A stretch of DNA of 64,000 nt from DATFNI01 sp963712305 (GTDB lineage: Bacteria; Bacteroidota; Rhodothermia; Balneolales; DATFMH01). Where the stretch lies: assembly GCA_963712305.1 (NCBI GenBank), contig CAVQHI010000001.1, positions 2,108,001 through 2,172,000 of the forward strand, given 5' to 3'. The position numbers were made by a program, and so were the translations under genes. Position 1 is the stretch's first letter. The number at the start of each line of letters is the position of its first letter. Below the pieces are notes generated by a model, which searched no databases, had not been told where the DNA came from, and saw only the letters and a program-made list of their open reading frames with translations. This document shows, one piece after another, positions 16,970 to 25,688 of this stretch.

Positions 16970-18198
16970 TGCCTGTATTATACAATATCGGATACCTGGC
17001 TGCATGCCGCGATGAAGGCGAACAAAAGGACATTCATCCTATCAAAAATGCGGCGCTGGTCTGGAAAAACAGTACGATTGAATGGGTTGGCCCGGAAAGC
17101 GAACTGCCGGAACAATACAAAAACTGGGATCACATTGATGCCGGAAAGCAACTTGTCGTACCCGGGCTGATCGATTGCCATACACATCTCGCATTTGGCG
17201 GGTGGCGCAGTGATGAGTTTGCTATGCGAATGGAAGGGAAAAGTTACCTGGATATCTCTAATGCCGGCGGTGGAATCCTTTCAACGGTTAAAGCTACACG
17301 CGAGGCAAAAAAAATCGAGCTGATCAATCGCTGTGAACATTTTCTCGATGCCATAACAATACTTGGGATTACGACGATCGAGGCAAAGAGCGGGTATGGT
17401 TTGGATCTTGCCAGTGAAATTAAGCTGCTGCAGGTTTACCGACACATGAATAAATCACAGCCAGTCGAGATTGTACCTACGTTTCTTGGTGCGCACACTT
17501 TCCCACCTGAATATTGGGATGATCATCCGGCTTATATTCGTCAGATTACAGAAGAGATGATTCCTAAAGTAGGTGGGAAACAGTTGGCGGAGTTCTGTGA
17601 TATCTTCGTAGAAGAGTCGGCTTTCAGTGTTGGTGAGGCAAAAAAAATTTTGGGGGTCGCTAAAAAATATGGATTACGCCTCAAACTCCACGCTGACCAG
17701 TTATCTGATGGCGGTGGCGCTGCACTGGCAGCCGAAGTAGGAGCCATTTCCGCCGATCATCTGGAGTATATCTCTGATGACGGTATCTGGGCCATGATAA
17801 AAAGCGGGGTCATCGCAGTCAGCCTTCCTATCGCCACACTTTATTTGAATCAACCGCACATGCCTGCCAGGAAATTAATCGAAGCCGGCGTACCCGTTGC
17901 TGTAGCCACCGATTTTAATCCCGGCTCGGCACCCAGTTATCATTTACCCATGGCCATGATGCTCGCCTGCACCATGCAGCGAATGACACCTGCCGAGGTA
18001 CTAAAAGGGACAACGATCTACGCAGCCAGGGCCATCAATCGTCAACATGACAGGGGCTCACTCGAACCGGGCAAACGTGCCGATTTTGCTATCATCGATG
18101 CCGAAGATGTGAACGAGTGGATGTACCACTTTCGAGAGCAAGCCTGTGTGAGTACATGGATTAAGGGAAGGTTTATATATGGACACAGCACGATTTAG
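16969..18198 (+). CDS. hutI: imidazolonepropionase
   Basis: Third enzyme of the hut pathway: it opens imidazolonepropionate to N-formimino-glutamate. The 409 residues form an amidohydrolase barrel. HTHLAFGG (zinc ligands His71 and His73), KLHADQLSDGGGA with a further metal-site His, SADHLEYIS and ATDFNPGSAP with the metal Asp are all present. It overlaps hutH by one base. The pathway's last enzyme, hutG, is not next to it but lies 12 kb downstream. Confidence 0.97.
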   Translation: MPVLYNIGYLAACRDEGEQKDIHPIKNAALVWKNSTIEWVGPESELPEQYKNWDHIDAGKQLVVPGLIDCHTHLAFGGWRSDEFAMRMEGKSYLDISNAGGGILSTVKATREAKKIELINRCEHFLDAITILGITTIEAKSGYGLDLASEIKLLQVYRHMNKSQPVEIVPTFLGAHTFPPEYWDDHPAYIRQITEEMIPKVGGKQLAEFCDIFVEESAFSVGEAKKILGVAKKYGLRLKLHADQLSDGGGAALAAEVGAISADHLEYISDDGIWAMIKSGVIAVSLPIATLYLNQPHMPARKLIEAGVPVAVATDFNPGSAPSYHLPMAMMLACTMQRMTPAEVLKGTTIYAARAINRQHDRGSLEPGKRADFAIIDAEDVNEWMYHFREQACVSTWIKGRFIYGHSTI

Positions 18199-18226
18199 CT
18201 TTATGATCTTTATCGGCTTTGGGTTG

Positions 18227-18362
18227 AGCATGCCCCCCTTCAGGGCTTTAACTCTACATACTTCTTCTCATAGGACGGTGTCCTATGTTAGTGCTAACGC
18301 TCCCCTGGAGCTCTACACGATTCAAGAATACGGTTAACACCCGGATTAATCCGGGTGTTAAC
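18227..18362. repeat. cluster of palindromes after hutI, including a perfect 30-bp palindrome
   Basis: Three structures follow each other in the 230-base gap. First is CATAGGAC-GGT-GTCCTATG (18269-18287), which runs into GTTAG-TG-CTAAC (18287-18298). Then comes a perfect 30-bp palindrome at 18333-18362, whose half is GTTAACACCCGGATT. The cluster resembles compound REP-type repeats. It may also stop hut transcription, but no T-run follows. Confidence 0.65.
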
Positions 18363-18431
18363 GAGATAAACGCACAAGAAATCGTTTTAACGATTTTTAA
18401 TGCATCTCATTCATAAAAAAATGGACCCTTA

Positions 18432-18836
18432 ATGATCAAGAAACGCTACTCCTCCAACACACACTGGGAACCAATTGTAGGATACAGCCGGGCTATCCGA
18501 ATAGGACCGATTGTTAAAGTTTCTGGAACAACAGCTACCGATTCGGAAGGGAATGTAGTTGCCGTTGGTGATGTCTATGAACAGACTATCCAAATCATCA
18601 GGAATATAGAGCAGGCATTGCAAGGCGTTGGTGCCGAGTTATCCGATGTCATACGCACTCGTATCTATGTTACAGACATCGATCAATGGGAAGCTGTCGG
18701 GCGGGTGCATGGAGAGTTTTTCGGTGATATCCGCCCGGCAACGAGTATGGTGGAGATCAGCCGTTCAATTCATCCGGATATGCTTGTTGAGATAGAAGCT
18801 GAAGCATATCTGTCGCATGATAATGCTAGTAAATAA
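18432..18836 (+). CDS. Rid (YjgF/YER057c/UK114) family protein
   Basis: The 134-residue product has the Rid fold: IVKVSGTTATDSEGNVVAVG early and RTRIYVTDIDQWEAVGRVHGEFF with the RPATSMVEIS segment late. The last segment is where archetypal RidA has the Arg that binds the carboxylate of imine or enamine intermediates. RidA hydrolyses reactive 2-aminoacrylate formed by PLP enzymes; the subgroup here looks like a Rid2/Rid6-type relative rather than RidA itself. It follows the hut genes and a repeat cluster, so it may be separately transcribed. Confidence 0.85.
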   Translation: MIKKRYSSNTHWEPIVGYSRAIRIGPIVKVSGTTATDSEGNVVAVGDVYEQTIQIIRNIEQALQGVGAELSDVIRTRIYVTDIDQWEAVGRVHGEFFGDIRPATSMVEISRSIHPDMLVEIEAEAYLSHDNASK

Positions 18837-18839
18837 GAA

Positions 18840-18898
18840 ACAACAATGCCCGTGTTTCGATTCATTGCCATAATGAATTGCACACAGGCATTGTTGTT
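18840..18898. terminator. long hairpin between convergent genes
   Basis: ACAACAATGCC at 18840-18850 pairs with GGCATTGTTGT at 18888-18898. The pairing extends inward through GTGT/ACAC with one mismatch, and there is an inner ATTCATT/AATGAAT hairpin. It lies just after the Rid gene (plus) and just after the cytochrome gene (minus), so it can serve both transcripts. Confidence 0.8.
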
Positions 18899-18924
18899 CT
18901 CAGACGAACTTCAGCATTCACACA

Positions 18925-19224
18925 CTACTGCTGTTTCAGGAAGGCAACAATCTTGTCGGCTTCCTGGTTTGTCAGGTTCGCCTTTACTCGCATGTGATCG
19001 ATGATCACATCCCACTGTTGAGGACTGAAAGCATTTGGCGGCGGAGCGTTATGGCATGACTGGCATTTCTGCGACCAGAGTTGCGCACCGCTTTTCTGAG
19101 CAACGACCTTATTTGTTGTCTGACAACCTGTAAATGAAACGACTCCTATAAATAGAAGAGCACCAATTAGTTTCAAGTTCTTTCGAACAATCTTTTTAAT
19201 AATCATAATCAAAGCCTTTATCAT
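18925..19224 (-). CDS. small monoheme c-type cytochrome lipoprotein
   Basis: The product is 99 residues. A hydrophobic segment ends in a lipobox-like VSFTGC (Cys about residue 34), so it is probably lipid-anchored. One heme c site, CQSCH, is at about residues 54-58. The short C-terminal helix (NQEADKIVAFLKQQ) is that of class I cytochrome c. Met7 may be the true start. Its ATG follows the stop of the barrel gene with no gap, so the three genes of this set are co-transcribed. Electron partner unknown. Confidence 0.75.
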   Translation of the reverse strand: MIKALIMIIKKIVRKNLKLIGALLFIGVVSFTGCQTTNKVVAQKSGAQLWSQKCQSCHNAPPPNAFSPQQWDVIIDHMRVKANLTNQEADKIVAFLKQQ

Positions 19225-20355
19225 TTAGAGTTGTATTCCAACGTGAATCATCATGGTATTTCCGGCATCCTTCTGGATGTTATAGTCGAACTTCAAATTA
19301 GTTCTCCAATTAAACCAATAGGTAAGTCCCAAATCATATTGGTTGGCTGACACTAAATCCCAATTAGCAGCCTTTGGAGTATTCACTCTCGAATACATGA
19401 AGCTGACCATGGTGTTTCTGAGCATCGCATTTCCAGACATACTGGGCTGATAGGCACCCATCACAAACATCGCTGTGCTGTTGTTGTTGAATGCGGACGG
19501 ATTATTCTTCGGCTTACCAACATGTACGTCATTCAATTCACCGCGCAAGCGAATGAAGCCATCTAATGAATTGATGGTGGGTGCAACATTGAAATCAACA
19601 GCAAATATATTTGCCCCCACTCCATCATAAGACGTTCCGGGATCACCGATATTTCCAGTTGTATAGTCGGAAACGCCTACTGAAAAATTACTTGATAAGA
19701 AGGGAGACAGACTCAACCTTCCACCGATCATTTTTGCCTTGTTGTTATCCACAACACCGGGTTCAGCCAGCATTCCCACGGAACCGGGATCAAGCGAAAC
19801 ACCTGGACCATTAGTTACGGATACAAAACCACGTAATCTCATATCACCCAGGTAACCGGCTCCCTGCAACTGGACACCATAATCAGAGAATGCACCGAGT
19901 TCTTCGAATCCAATAGGACCCGTTGCTAATGGGTTGATCCATGATGGATCATAAACCCTTGGATACCGTCCGTATGGAAGGGCATCAAAGTGACCGACAC
20001 GGACTAACCATCCATTCGGCAACATATAACTCAGATTGATAGGCCCGACATCAACTGCAGGTCCATTTTCATCGAAACCGAATCCAAGACCAGCCTCGAA
20101 GAAGAAATTTCCCTGTCGATACAGTGGCATTATTCCAAAATCCGGTGAAGTAAAATTGGAACCACTGCTGGTGATATCCATGCCATATTCAAATTCGCCC
20201 AGTAATGCAAAATTAGTTGTACCCGGTCGAAAAACATTCGAAGGTGTATCATTCTGAGCGTATACTTTAGCCGATTGAAAGCCGACAATCGGATAACTCA
20301 AGAGGACGATTCCCAAAAGTCCTAGTGCAAGTCTGTATCTGATAATTTTACCCAT
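19225..20355 (-). CDS. outer-membrane beta-barrel protein between two cytochrome genes
   Basis: The product is 376 residues: a signal peptide (about 1-33, ending near VYAQ), then a Gly- and aromatic-rich chain of alternating strands. The last residues VGIQL look like a barrel end signal. SYMLPNGWLVRVGHFDALPYGRYPRVYDP and GVQLQGAGYLGDMRLRGF (given as landmarks only) resemble porin-like proteins of unknown substrate. Its upstream and downstream neighbours both encode secreted monoheme cytochromes, and all three are closely packed. I cannot assign it to a named porin family. Confidence 0.7.
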   Translation of the reverse strand: MGKIIRYRLALGLLGIVLLSYPIVGFQSAKVYAQNDTPSNVFRPGTTNFALLGEFEYGMDITSSGSNFTSPDFGIMPLYRQGNFFFEAGLGFGFDENGPAVDVGPINLSYMLPNGWLVRVGHFDALPYGRYPRVYDPSWINPLATGPIGFEELGAFSDYGVQLQGAGYLGDMRLRGFVSVTNGPGVSLDPGSVGMLAEPGVVDNNKAKMIGGRLSLSPFLSSNFSVGVSDYTTGNIGDPGTSYDGVGANIFAVDFNVAPTINSLDGFIRLRGELNDVHVGKPKNNPSAFNNNSTAMFVMGAYQPSMSGNAMLRNTMVSFMYSRVNTPKAANWDLVSANQYDLGLTYWFNWRTNLKFDYNIQKDAGNTMMIHVGIQL

Positions 20356-20363
20356 AACTATTT

Positions 20364-20792
20364 CTATTTATTTGCTAAAAGATTTTTGTCAGTCAGACTT
20401 TTTACATACGTCACCACTGACCATATTTGTTTTTGCTTCAACGAACTTTTCCACGCGGGCATGCCTAAATGTCCATTTGAAACCTTCCAGAACAGATTCC
20501 CAAGCTTTTCATTCTGAACCGTTTTTGAGGTCAGATCGGCGGGCCTTGGATTCAAAGCCATAGCAGCCGGACCGTTACCCTTGCCTTTATTGCCATGACA
20601 AGTCTGACAATCCGATTTGAAGATTTTTTGTCCATCTGCAATCAATTCCTTATCAATCGGATAGGGAATTTGGAGCGTATCCGTGTAGCTGGGAGCATCC
20701 CATTTTGCCTGAGCTTTCACACTCTGGCTCCCTGCAAACAACAAAACTATCGCAACGATAGTCGTCCCGAAACATGCGGTAATTAACTTCAT
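20364..20792 (-). CDS. periplasmic c-type cytochrome, first gene of the cytochrome-barrel operon
   Basis: The product is 142 residues: a signal peptide (about 1-28, ending VKAQA) and one class I cytochrome c domain. The heme site is CQTCH (about 62-66), and the likely axial Met lies in GHLGMPAWKSSL. The C-terminal helix QIWSVVTYVKSL is typical. It precedes the barrel gene by eight bases. A 600-base AT-rich upstream region should carry the promoter. Confidence 0.85.
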   Translation of the reverse strand: MKLITACFGTTIVAIVLLFAGSQSVKAQAKWDAPSYTDTLQIPYPIDKELIADGQKIFKSDCQTCHGNKGKGNGPAAMALNPRPADLTSKTVQNEKLGNLFWKVSNGHLGMPAWKSSLKQKQIWSVVTYVKSLTDKNLLANK

Positions 20793-21390
20793 AGCACAAA
20801 TACCTAATTAGTATTTAAGAGTATTAACTCTGATAAGTTAAATTCGGACTATTTGATATCAAAACGTTTAACAAAAAAGCATCAATATTTAAAAATTTGA
20901 TATTGAATCATATTTATTTTTTGAAAATGGTGAATATTCGTTAGTTAATAAAGAAAGAAGCGATTTTAATACTTTCTATTTAAGAAAAGATATATCCTTA
21001 TTTAGATATCTAATCTTTAAAATTTGTAAAATCAGATAAATAAATCTTAAAACTATTTCCTGATAGGAGCCATATAGTTGATAAACAAAATGATGCGCCC
21101 CTTATCAATATGCGATGATTTAAGACCTTATCCGATTCTTTTTCCAGAAGAGTATCAATAGAAGATGAATAATTTTATTAAATGACTATCCGCCCCGATA
21201 TATCGGGGTTACATACCTGTCATGTAACCGCAAAAGCACGCCAGGTTCGCAGAGTAAAACTGTTTATTTTTCGCGTTTCATGGTCCCGAATGTATCGGGA
21301 TGGTGTACATTTTCTGATCTGAGAAACAACTAAGACTACTGGAGTGAGTACGCATAGTCATTTTAATTATTACCTCTCTCGCCGCTTCAA
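20793..21390. other. AT-rich intergenic region with two small palindromes
   Basis: About 600 bases without a convincing gene. The first 380 are very AT-rich and lie upstream of the leftward cytochrome operon, so its promoter and leader belong here. Nearer the transporter are a perfect 16-bp palindrome (CCCCGATATATCGGGG, 21193-21208) and TCCCGA-ATGTA-TCGGGA (about 21284-21300). Both look like members of one short palindromic repeat type. Confidence 0.5.
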
Positions 21391-22053
21391 TTAATCGTGG
21401 CACGCACAAATCAATGATCGTTTTTCTGCTTTCTCAAAAGCCTCTCTACCCTCACTCCAGGCGAACCAGGCAATAGCTAAACTGCCGATGGCATCTATAT
21501 AAGGAACTTGCCAAAGTTCATAGAGCACACTGGATCCCATCAAAATGAGAGAAAGGTGAAAACAGGTGAGGGTGCAATGCGCATCTGAAATGATAGGATC
21601 GGAATCGAGGGTATGGCCGACATTCAACTTGGCCTTATATAGGATATACATGGTCAGAATGGAAATGCCGGATATAATGATTCCGGCTATGGTCGTGGTT
21701 GGATGTACATTCTCAATTATGTTATATATCGCACCAATCGTTAATCCGGCTGTTAAAATGTAAAAACCGGAACCTGTCACCCATAACGCCTGTCGTTCGA
21801 AGCGATCAGTTTCTGTAACCTGGCTCCTTTTCATCCTCCATATCATATGAGCAATTCCGAGTCCGGACATCACCTCGACAAAACTGTCCACTCCAAAACC
21901 AAACAGTGCAAGCGTGCTGTCGGTGTACCCGAACCAGGCTGAAAATGCTCCTTCAAGCAGATTGTAAATGATCGTTATAATACTAAGGACAAACGCCAGG
22001 TTTAGTTTTTGATCAATATTTTTCGAGGCCTGCAATGTCTTTGCTTCTTCCAT
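21391..22053 (-). CDS. cation diffusion facilitator-type transporter
   Basis: The 220-residue protein has about six hydrophobic segments and the CDF core without the C-terminal cytoplasmic domain. TM2 carries GFGVDSFVEV with the metal-binding Asp pattern, and TM5 follows SDAHCTLTC. Unusually Cys-rich ends (the last residues are ICACHD) may bind metal. It would export a divalent cation in exchange for protons; the metal cannot be told. It begins seven bases after the HhH gene, in one operon. Confidence 0.75.
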   Translation of the reverse strand: MEEAKTLQASKNIDQKLNLAFVLSIITIIYNLLEGAFSAWFGYTDSTLALFGFGVDSFVEVMSGLGIAHMIWRMKRSQVTETDRFERQALWVTGSGFYILTAGLTIGAIYNIIENVHPTTTIAGIIISGISILTMYILYKAKLNVGHTLDSDPIISDAHCTLTCFHLSLILMGSSVLYELWQVPYIDAIGSLAIAWFAWSEGREAFEKAEKRSLICACHD

Positions 22054-22060
22054 TCGAATA

Positions 22061-22345
22061 CTATAATGATTTTACAGTTGTTTTCTCTACGTCCTTCCAA
22101 TTCCACCACTTTAATAACTCAGGGTCAGGATTGGGTTCGGTGACAAAATAAACGGCACATCGGAAAGTATACAGCATGCACCGATCGATGTGCATTCCAC
22201 GAAGCTCACACAGATCTTTATACATGACTTCGGGATCCTGGGTACGTAATTCGGATATATCCCTGTAACCCATATCCCACAAATCCCTGGCGATACTTGG
22301 TCCCACACCCGGAATAGCCTGAAACGATTTTAATACCGGATTCAT
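22061..22345 (-). CDS. Cdd1/pathogenicity-locus helix-hairpin-helix protein
   Basis: The product is 94 residues from ATG 22345, which has AGAAGGGAT just upstream; a further ATG 60 bases upstream has no such site. IPGVGPSIARDLWDMGYRDI is a helix-hairpin-helix DNA-binding motif, and LCELRGMHIDRCMLYTFRCA is the conserved part of the Cdd1 family (PF11731). The function of the family is unknown. The four conserved Cys/His positions suggest metal. It is co-transcribed with the CDF transporter. Confidence 0.8.
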   Translation of the reverse strand: MNPVLKSFQAIPGVGPSIARDLWDMGYRDISELRTQDPEVMYKDLCELRGMHIDRCMLYTFRCAVYFVTEPNPDPELLKWWNWKDVEKTTVKSL

Positions 22346-22441
22346 ATGATCCCTTCTAATTAATGTGTTCACTTTGTACATGTTAATTACGAATAAGTTT
22401 TCCATATTGCCAAAGTTTTAGTCAATCTATTCACCATACAT

Positions 22442-23380
22442 ATGTTCCGCTACCTTTTATGGCTGCACGCAAAGATTTTGGGCAGGCAATTGCTTGCCTT
22501 AGGAATCATCAGGATTGCGGTGTTATTGCTTGTTATCGGTGGTTCCATGCTGGATCCTTTGTCTTCATTTCCGATGACAGTGCTGGTCATCAGCGTCATT
22601 CACATCAGTCGTGATGATTCCGACTTTCTGAAGGATCTCCAATTTTCACCGAGACTTCTTTACCTGGCCGAATATGCTCTGATTAGTCTGCCAGGATTGG
22701 CACTCATTTTACTCAAACGACAATGGTATTTTGCTGGTTTCCTTCCTGTTTCCATTCTCCTCATCAGCATGTCGCCAAGTGGTTTACGCGTTCATAAAAG
22801 CACCTCCTCCTTTTCATTTCACTTGTCGCCAACAGCGTATGAATGGACGTCCGGGATCAGAAAATGGGGAATGGGTATGCTTTTCATTTACGTAATCACT
22901 TTTATAGTCGGCTTTTTTATTCCTGAACTGATCATCGCCGGGTTGCTCATACTCACTTCCTACCTATGTTATTTTTATACCGAATGCGAACCCGCCGTGT
23001 GGATAAAAATCCAGAACCGAACCCCGGCAACTTTTCTGAATCACAAACTACTGCAAATTCTGAGTTATTATATCCCGCTTGTACTGCCGCTAATCATCCA
23101 ATTCACCATCCTGAAACCAGGCTGGATTTTAATTGGCGCTGTTTCACTGATCGTAGGAAGTTCGACCATTTTTACGGCGATGCTTGCAAAGTATTCATTG
23201 TATGATGAAGGCCGAAATCTTCAGCTTCCGGTTGCTGTCATTGCCGGACTCGGGTTTGCCGGGTGGATTCTGCCATTAATACCCGGCGTCTTGTCTATTC
23301 TGCTGGTTATCTCTCTTTATTATCGCGCCAATTTAAAACTGAACCGATACCTCTATGCTTATTCTGAATTCTATTCATAG
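22442..23380 (+). CDS. ABC transporter membrane subunit
   Basis: The 312-residue protein has about eight to ten hydrophobic segments and little charge, the pattern of an ABC-2-like permease, but no named motif. Its last 26 bases overlap the start of the ATP-binding gene, which strongly implies a two-component transporter. Substrate unknown. Confidence 0.7.
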   Translation: MFRYLLWLHAKILGRQLLALGIIRIAVLLLVIGGSMLDPLSSFPMTVLVISVIHISRDDSDFLKDLQFSPRLLYLAEYALISLPGLALILLKRQWYFAGFLPVSILLISMSPSGLRVHKSTSSFSFHLSPTAYEWTSGIRKWGMGMLFIYVITFIVGFFIPELIIAGLLILTSYLCYFYTECEPAVWIKIQNRTPATFLNHKLLQILSYYIPLVLPLIIQFTILKPGWILIGAVSLIVGSSTIFTAMLAKYSLYDEGRNLQLPVAVIAGLGFAGWILPLIPGVLSILLVISLYYRANLKLNRYLYAYSEFYS

Positions 23381-24044
23381 CAGTTATGATGGGAAGACCG
23401 TACTTGAAGATCTAAATCTATCACTTGATACGTGTCAATTGCACGGGTTGATGGGACCCAATGGCGCAGGCAAGACAACGCTGCTCAATATCCTGTACAG
23501 ACGAAAATCCATCGACAGCGGCACCGTTACCTGGAATCAAGAATCTTTATCAAATGAAAAGATTGGTTACCTGAAAACAGATCCCTACTTCTACAGCAGC
23601 ATAACCGGCAGAGAATATCTGGAAATTTTTCGATTGAAAAACCCGGATTTCGAGATCGACAAGTGGAATACCATTTTTGAATTACCCCTCGATGAGCTTG
23701 TCGAAACCTATTCATCCGGGATGAAAAAGAAACTGGCACTGCTCGGTATTCTCTGTCTGGATCGTGAAATCATGATGCTGGATGAACCCTTCAACAACCT
23801 GGATATGGAAACCAACCAGCTTCTCGGAAATATCCTAAAGGAGCTTACCGGGAAAGGGAAAACAATCATACTGACCTCTCATGTGCTTGAGTCTCTCACA
23901 CGTTGGTGCGACCATATTCATGTACTGGGTTCAGGTAGGATACTTCGGTCATTTGCAAAAGGCGAGTTTAATGAAATCGAATCATTCCTCTTTGATCAGA
24001 AGAACAAGCTGTTGATTGAGAACGTGAAAGAATTGCTTAAATGA
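23355..24044 (+). CDS. ABC transporter ATP-binding subunit
   Basis: The product is 229 residues. It has a Walker A (GPNGAGKTTLL), a signature helix in the variant form YSSGMKKKLALLG, a Walker B (IMMLDEPFNNLD) and an H-loop (LTSHVLESL). It powers the membrane protein whose gene it overlaps. The single-domain architecture and overlap suggest an exporter. Substrate unknown. Confidence 0.85.
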   Translation: MLILNSIHSSYDGKTVLEDLNLSLDTCQLHGLMGPNGAGKTTLLNILYRRKSIDSGTVTWNQESLSNEKIGYLKTDPYFYSSITGREYLEIFRLKNPDFEIDKWNTIFELPLDELVETYSSGMKKKLALLGILCLDREIMMLDEPFNNLDMETNQLLGNILKELTGKGKTIILTSHVLESLTRWCDHIHVLGSGRILRSFAKGEFNEIESFLFDQKNKLLIENVKELLK

Positions 24045-24140
24045 TGCCGGGAATTAGTTATTAGTAATTGAGTTATTTAGTCATCTAATTCCCCCGTTGT
24101 GTTACCTGATCCATAGCGTTCTGATCACCAATTTCTAATC

Positions 24141-24863
24141 TCAAATTTCGAATCCTGCAGGCCTGACAATCTGCATGGGCAATCCGACTCTATCATAATC
24201 CGGCGGATCTGGTACTGGTTGTAATTGCCAGTCATTGCATGAAGCGGCAAGTGCCAGAACGGAAGCATCCAGCAGGTCATCATCGGCTACGGTCGATTTA
24301 TTCCATCTATTACGGGCATCGTGATATCTCTTTTTAAAGCCTGTCAGATATCTCGAAAGTAATTGGAATCGCTCTTCGAAGCCTTCGCTTGTCTTCTTGT
24401 TATGAACCATCGGATGTCCCGCAAAAGTCGCAAAACTCAATTCCGGATGCGCCTCCAACATGATTTCCGACAAACCGGGTTGCGATTGCGGGAAACCATC
24501 TACTTCACGGATTTTGGGGGAAATGTTCCAGGCCTGTTTCGAGATTCGCTTTCCCGTTAATTGTTCATTGACAACACATGCCTGTGTATAACCTGGCTGG
24601 TAGATAGCCTCACGGCATGGTGGCAAAAAAACGCTGCTTCTTCGTTTACCTAATTCCTTCCGTGCAAGCTGATCGCATCTGCGTGGTCCATTACAGGCCA
24701 ATCCAATCGGGATATCGATGAGTATTCTCCCCGCATCCTGATGTGCTTGCCGCACACCCGCTATTGTTTTGAACAAACCAAACGTGATCTCCTGTCCAGA
24801 ATGAAGAACAACACAAACCCATCCTCCACGGGCAGAATCGATTCCGACGACATATTGATTCAT
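24141..24863 (-). CDS. DUF429 family protein, predicted RNase H-like nuclease
   Basis: The product is 240 residues. GIDSARGGW (about 7-15), ILIDIPIGL (about 47-55) and ADDDLLDASVLALAA near the C-terminus supply the acidic positions expected of an RNase H-like fold. RRCDQLARKELGKRRSSVF and EAHPELSFATFAG are family hallmarks. The biological role is unknown. It is convergent with the ABC pair and lies next to the REP/RAYT unit. Confidence 0.8.
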   Translation of the reverse strand: MNQYVVGIDSARGGWVCVVLHSGQEITFGLFKTIAGVRQAHQDAGRILIDIPIGLACNGPRRCDQLARKELGKRRSSVFLPPCREAIYQPGYTQACVVNEQLTGKRISKQAWNISPKIREVDGFPQSQPGLSEIMLEAHPELSFATFAGHPMVHNKKTSEGFEERFQLLSRYLTGFKKRYHDARNRWNKSTVADDDLLDASVLALAASCNDWQLQPVPDPPDYDRVGLPMQIVRPAGFEI

Positions 24864-24912
24864 TACAAGATGTTATTTGTCATTAAAATGCAAATAAATT
24901 AGCTTTTAAGTC

Positions 24913-24942
24913 ACCCTGTCAGGGTCTGGATCCTGACAGGGT
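24913..24942. repeat. REP hairpin, class 1, left of the RAYT gene
   Basis: ACCCTGTCAGG (24913-24923) pairs with CCTGACAGGGT (24932-24942). The same sequence recurs right of the RAYT gene (25655-25688) and in the cbb3 region (37624-37653, half copy 39688-39702). It lies 33 bases before the RAYT start. Confidence 0.9.
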
Positions 24943-24975
24943 ATGCAAATAATCCAAAATCAAGAGAGACTAGCT

Positions 24976-25635
24976 ATGAACGATACAATTCCCTTAAAAG
25001 AGGGAGGTTATTATCATATCTTCAATCGCGGGATTAATAAAACGGACCTCTTCACAAATCCTGAAACTTATAAATCTTTCCTATCAAAATATATTTATTA
25101 CTGTTATCCATCGATTGATACATATTCGTTTTGTCTTCTCAAAAACCATTTTCACCTGCTGATAAGGGTACGATCATCCAACGAGAGAAATGAGATAATT
25201 TCGAGAGTATCCGGAGAATCTGATCATGTATTAAACTTCGAGTTCAAACCGGAATATTTTTTATTGAATAGAAAGGCGACAGATATATATGTTTCACAAT
25301 TATTTTCCCATCTGTTTAATAGTTATGCCCAATCCTTCAATAGAAGAGAGCGCAGAACGGGATCTTTATTTTGCAGGCCATTCAAACGGATAGAGATCGA
25401 TTCAGAGAAGTACTTCCGCCGATTGGTTTGCTACATTCATCAAAATCCTCAGCTCCATGGCTTGGTTAGAAACTTCAGGTCTTATCCATATTCTTCATTC
25501 AGAATTTTTTTTAGTAACATCAACACTCATTTAAATAAAAAAGAAACTTTAGATCGTTTCGGTGGTTTGTCGAATTTCAAACAAGCCCATGAAGAGATTA
25601 TTGCTGACAAAACATTGAGCTATGTTGTTGAATAG
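24976..25635 (+). CDS. REP-associated tyrosine transposase (RAYT)
   Basis: The product is 219 residues from ATG 24976; an ATG at 24943 would read out of the REP hairpin and is less likely. GGYYHIFNRGINK opens the Y1 transposase domain, NHFHLLIRV (about 58-66) is the HUH metal motif, and YFRRLVCYIHQNP (about 152-164) holds the catalytic Tyr region. RAYTs nick single-stranded REP hairpins and are thought to spread them. The gene is bracketed by two REPs of one class, as expected of its own substrates, and appears intact. Confidence 0.9.
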   Translation: MNDTIPLKEGGYYHIFNRGINKTDLFTNPETYKSFLSKYIYYCYPSIDTYSFCLLKNHFHLLIRVRSSNERNEIISRVSGESDHVLNFEFKPEYFLLNRKATDIYVSQLFSHLFNSYAQSFNRRERRTGSLFCRPFKRIEIDSEKYFRRLVCYIHQNPQLHGLVRNFRSYPYSSFRIFFSNINTHLNKKETLDRFGGLSNFKQAHEEIIADKTLSYVVE

Positions 25636-25654
25636 AAACGAAAGTAAAGGGTAT

Positions 25655-25688
25655 ACACCCTGTCAGGGTCTTGACCCTGACAGGGTGT
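25655..25688. repeat. REP hairpin, class 1, right of the RAYT gene and at the nfo start
   Basis: A 16-bp perfect stem (25655-25670 with 25673-25688) and a 2-base loop. Each arm contains CCCTGTCAGGG or its complement, itself nearly palindromic. The hairpin covers the likely translation start of nfo. Confidence 0.9.

Noticed and set aside
24943..24975. Longer N-terminus for the RAYT
   Set aside because: Starts at the edge of the REP hairpin and adds residues not seen in the family; ATG 24976 is better placed.
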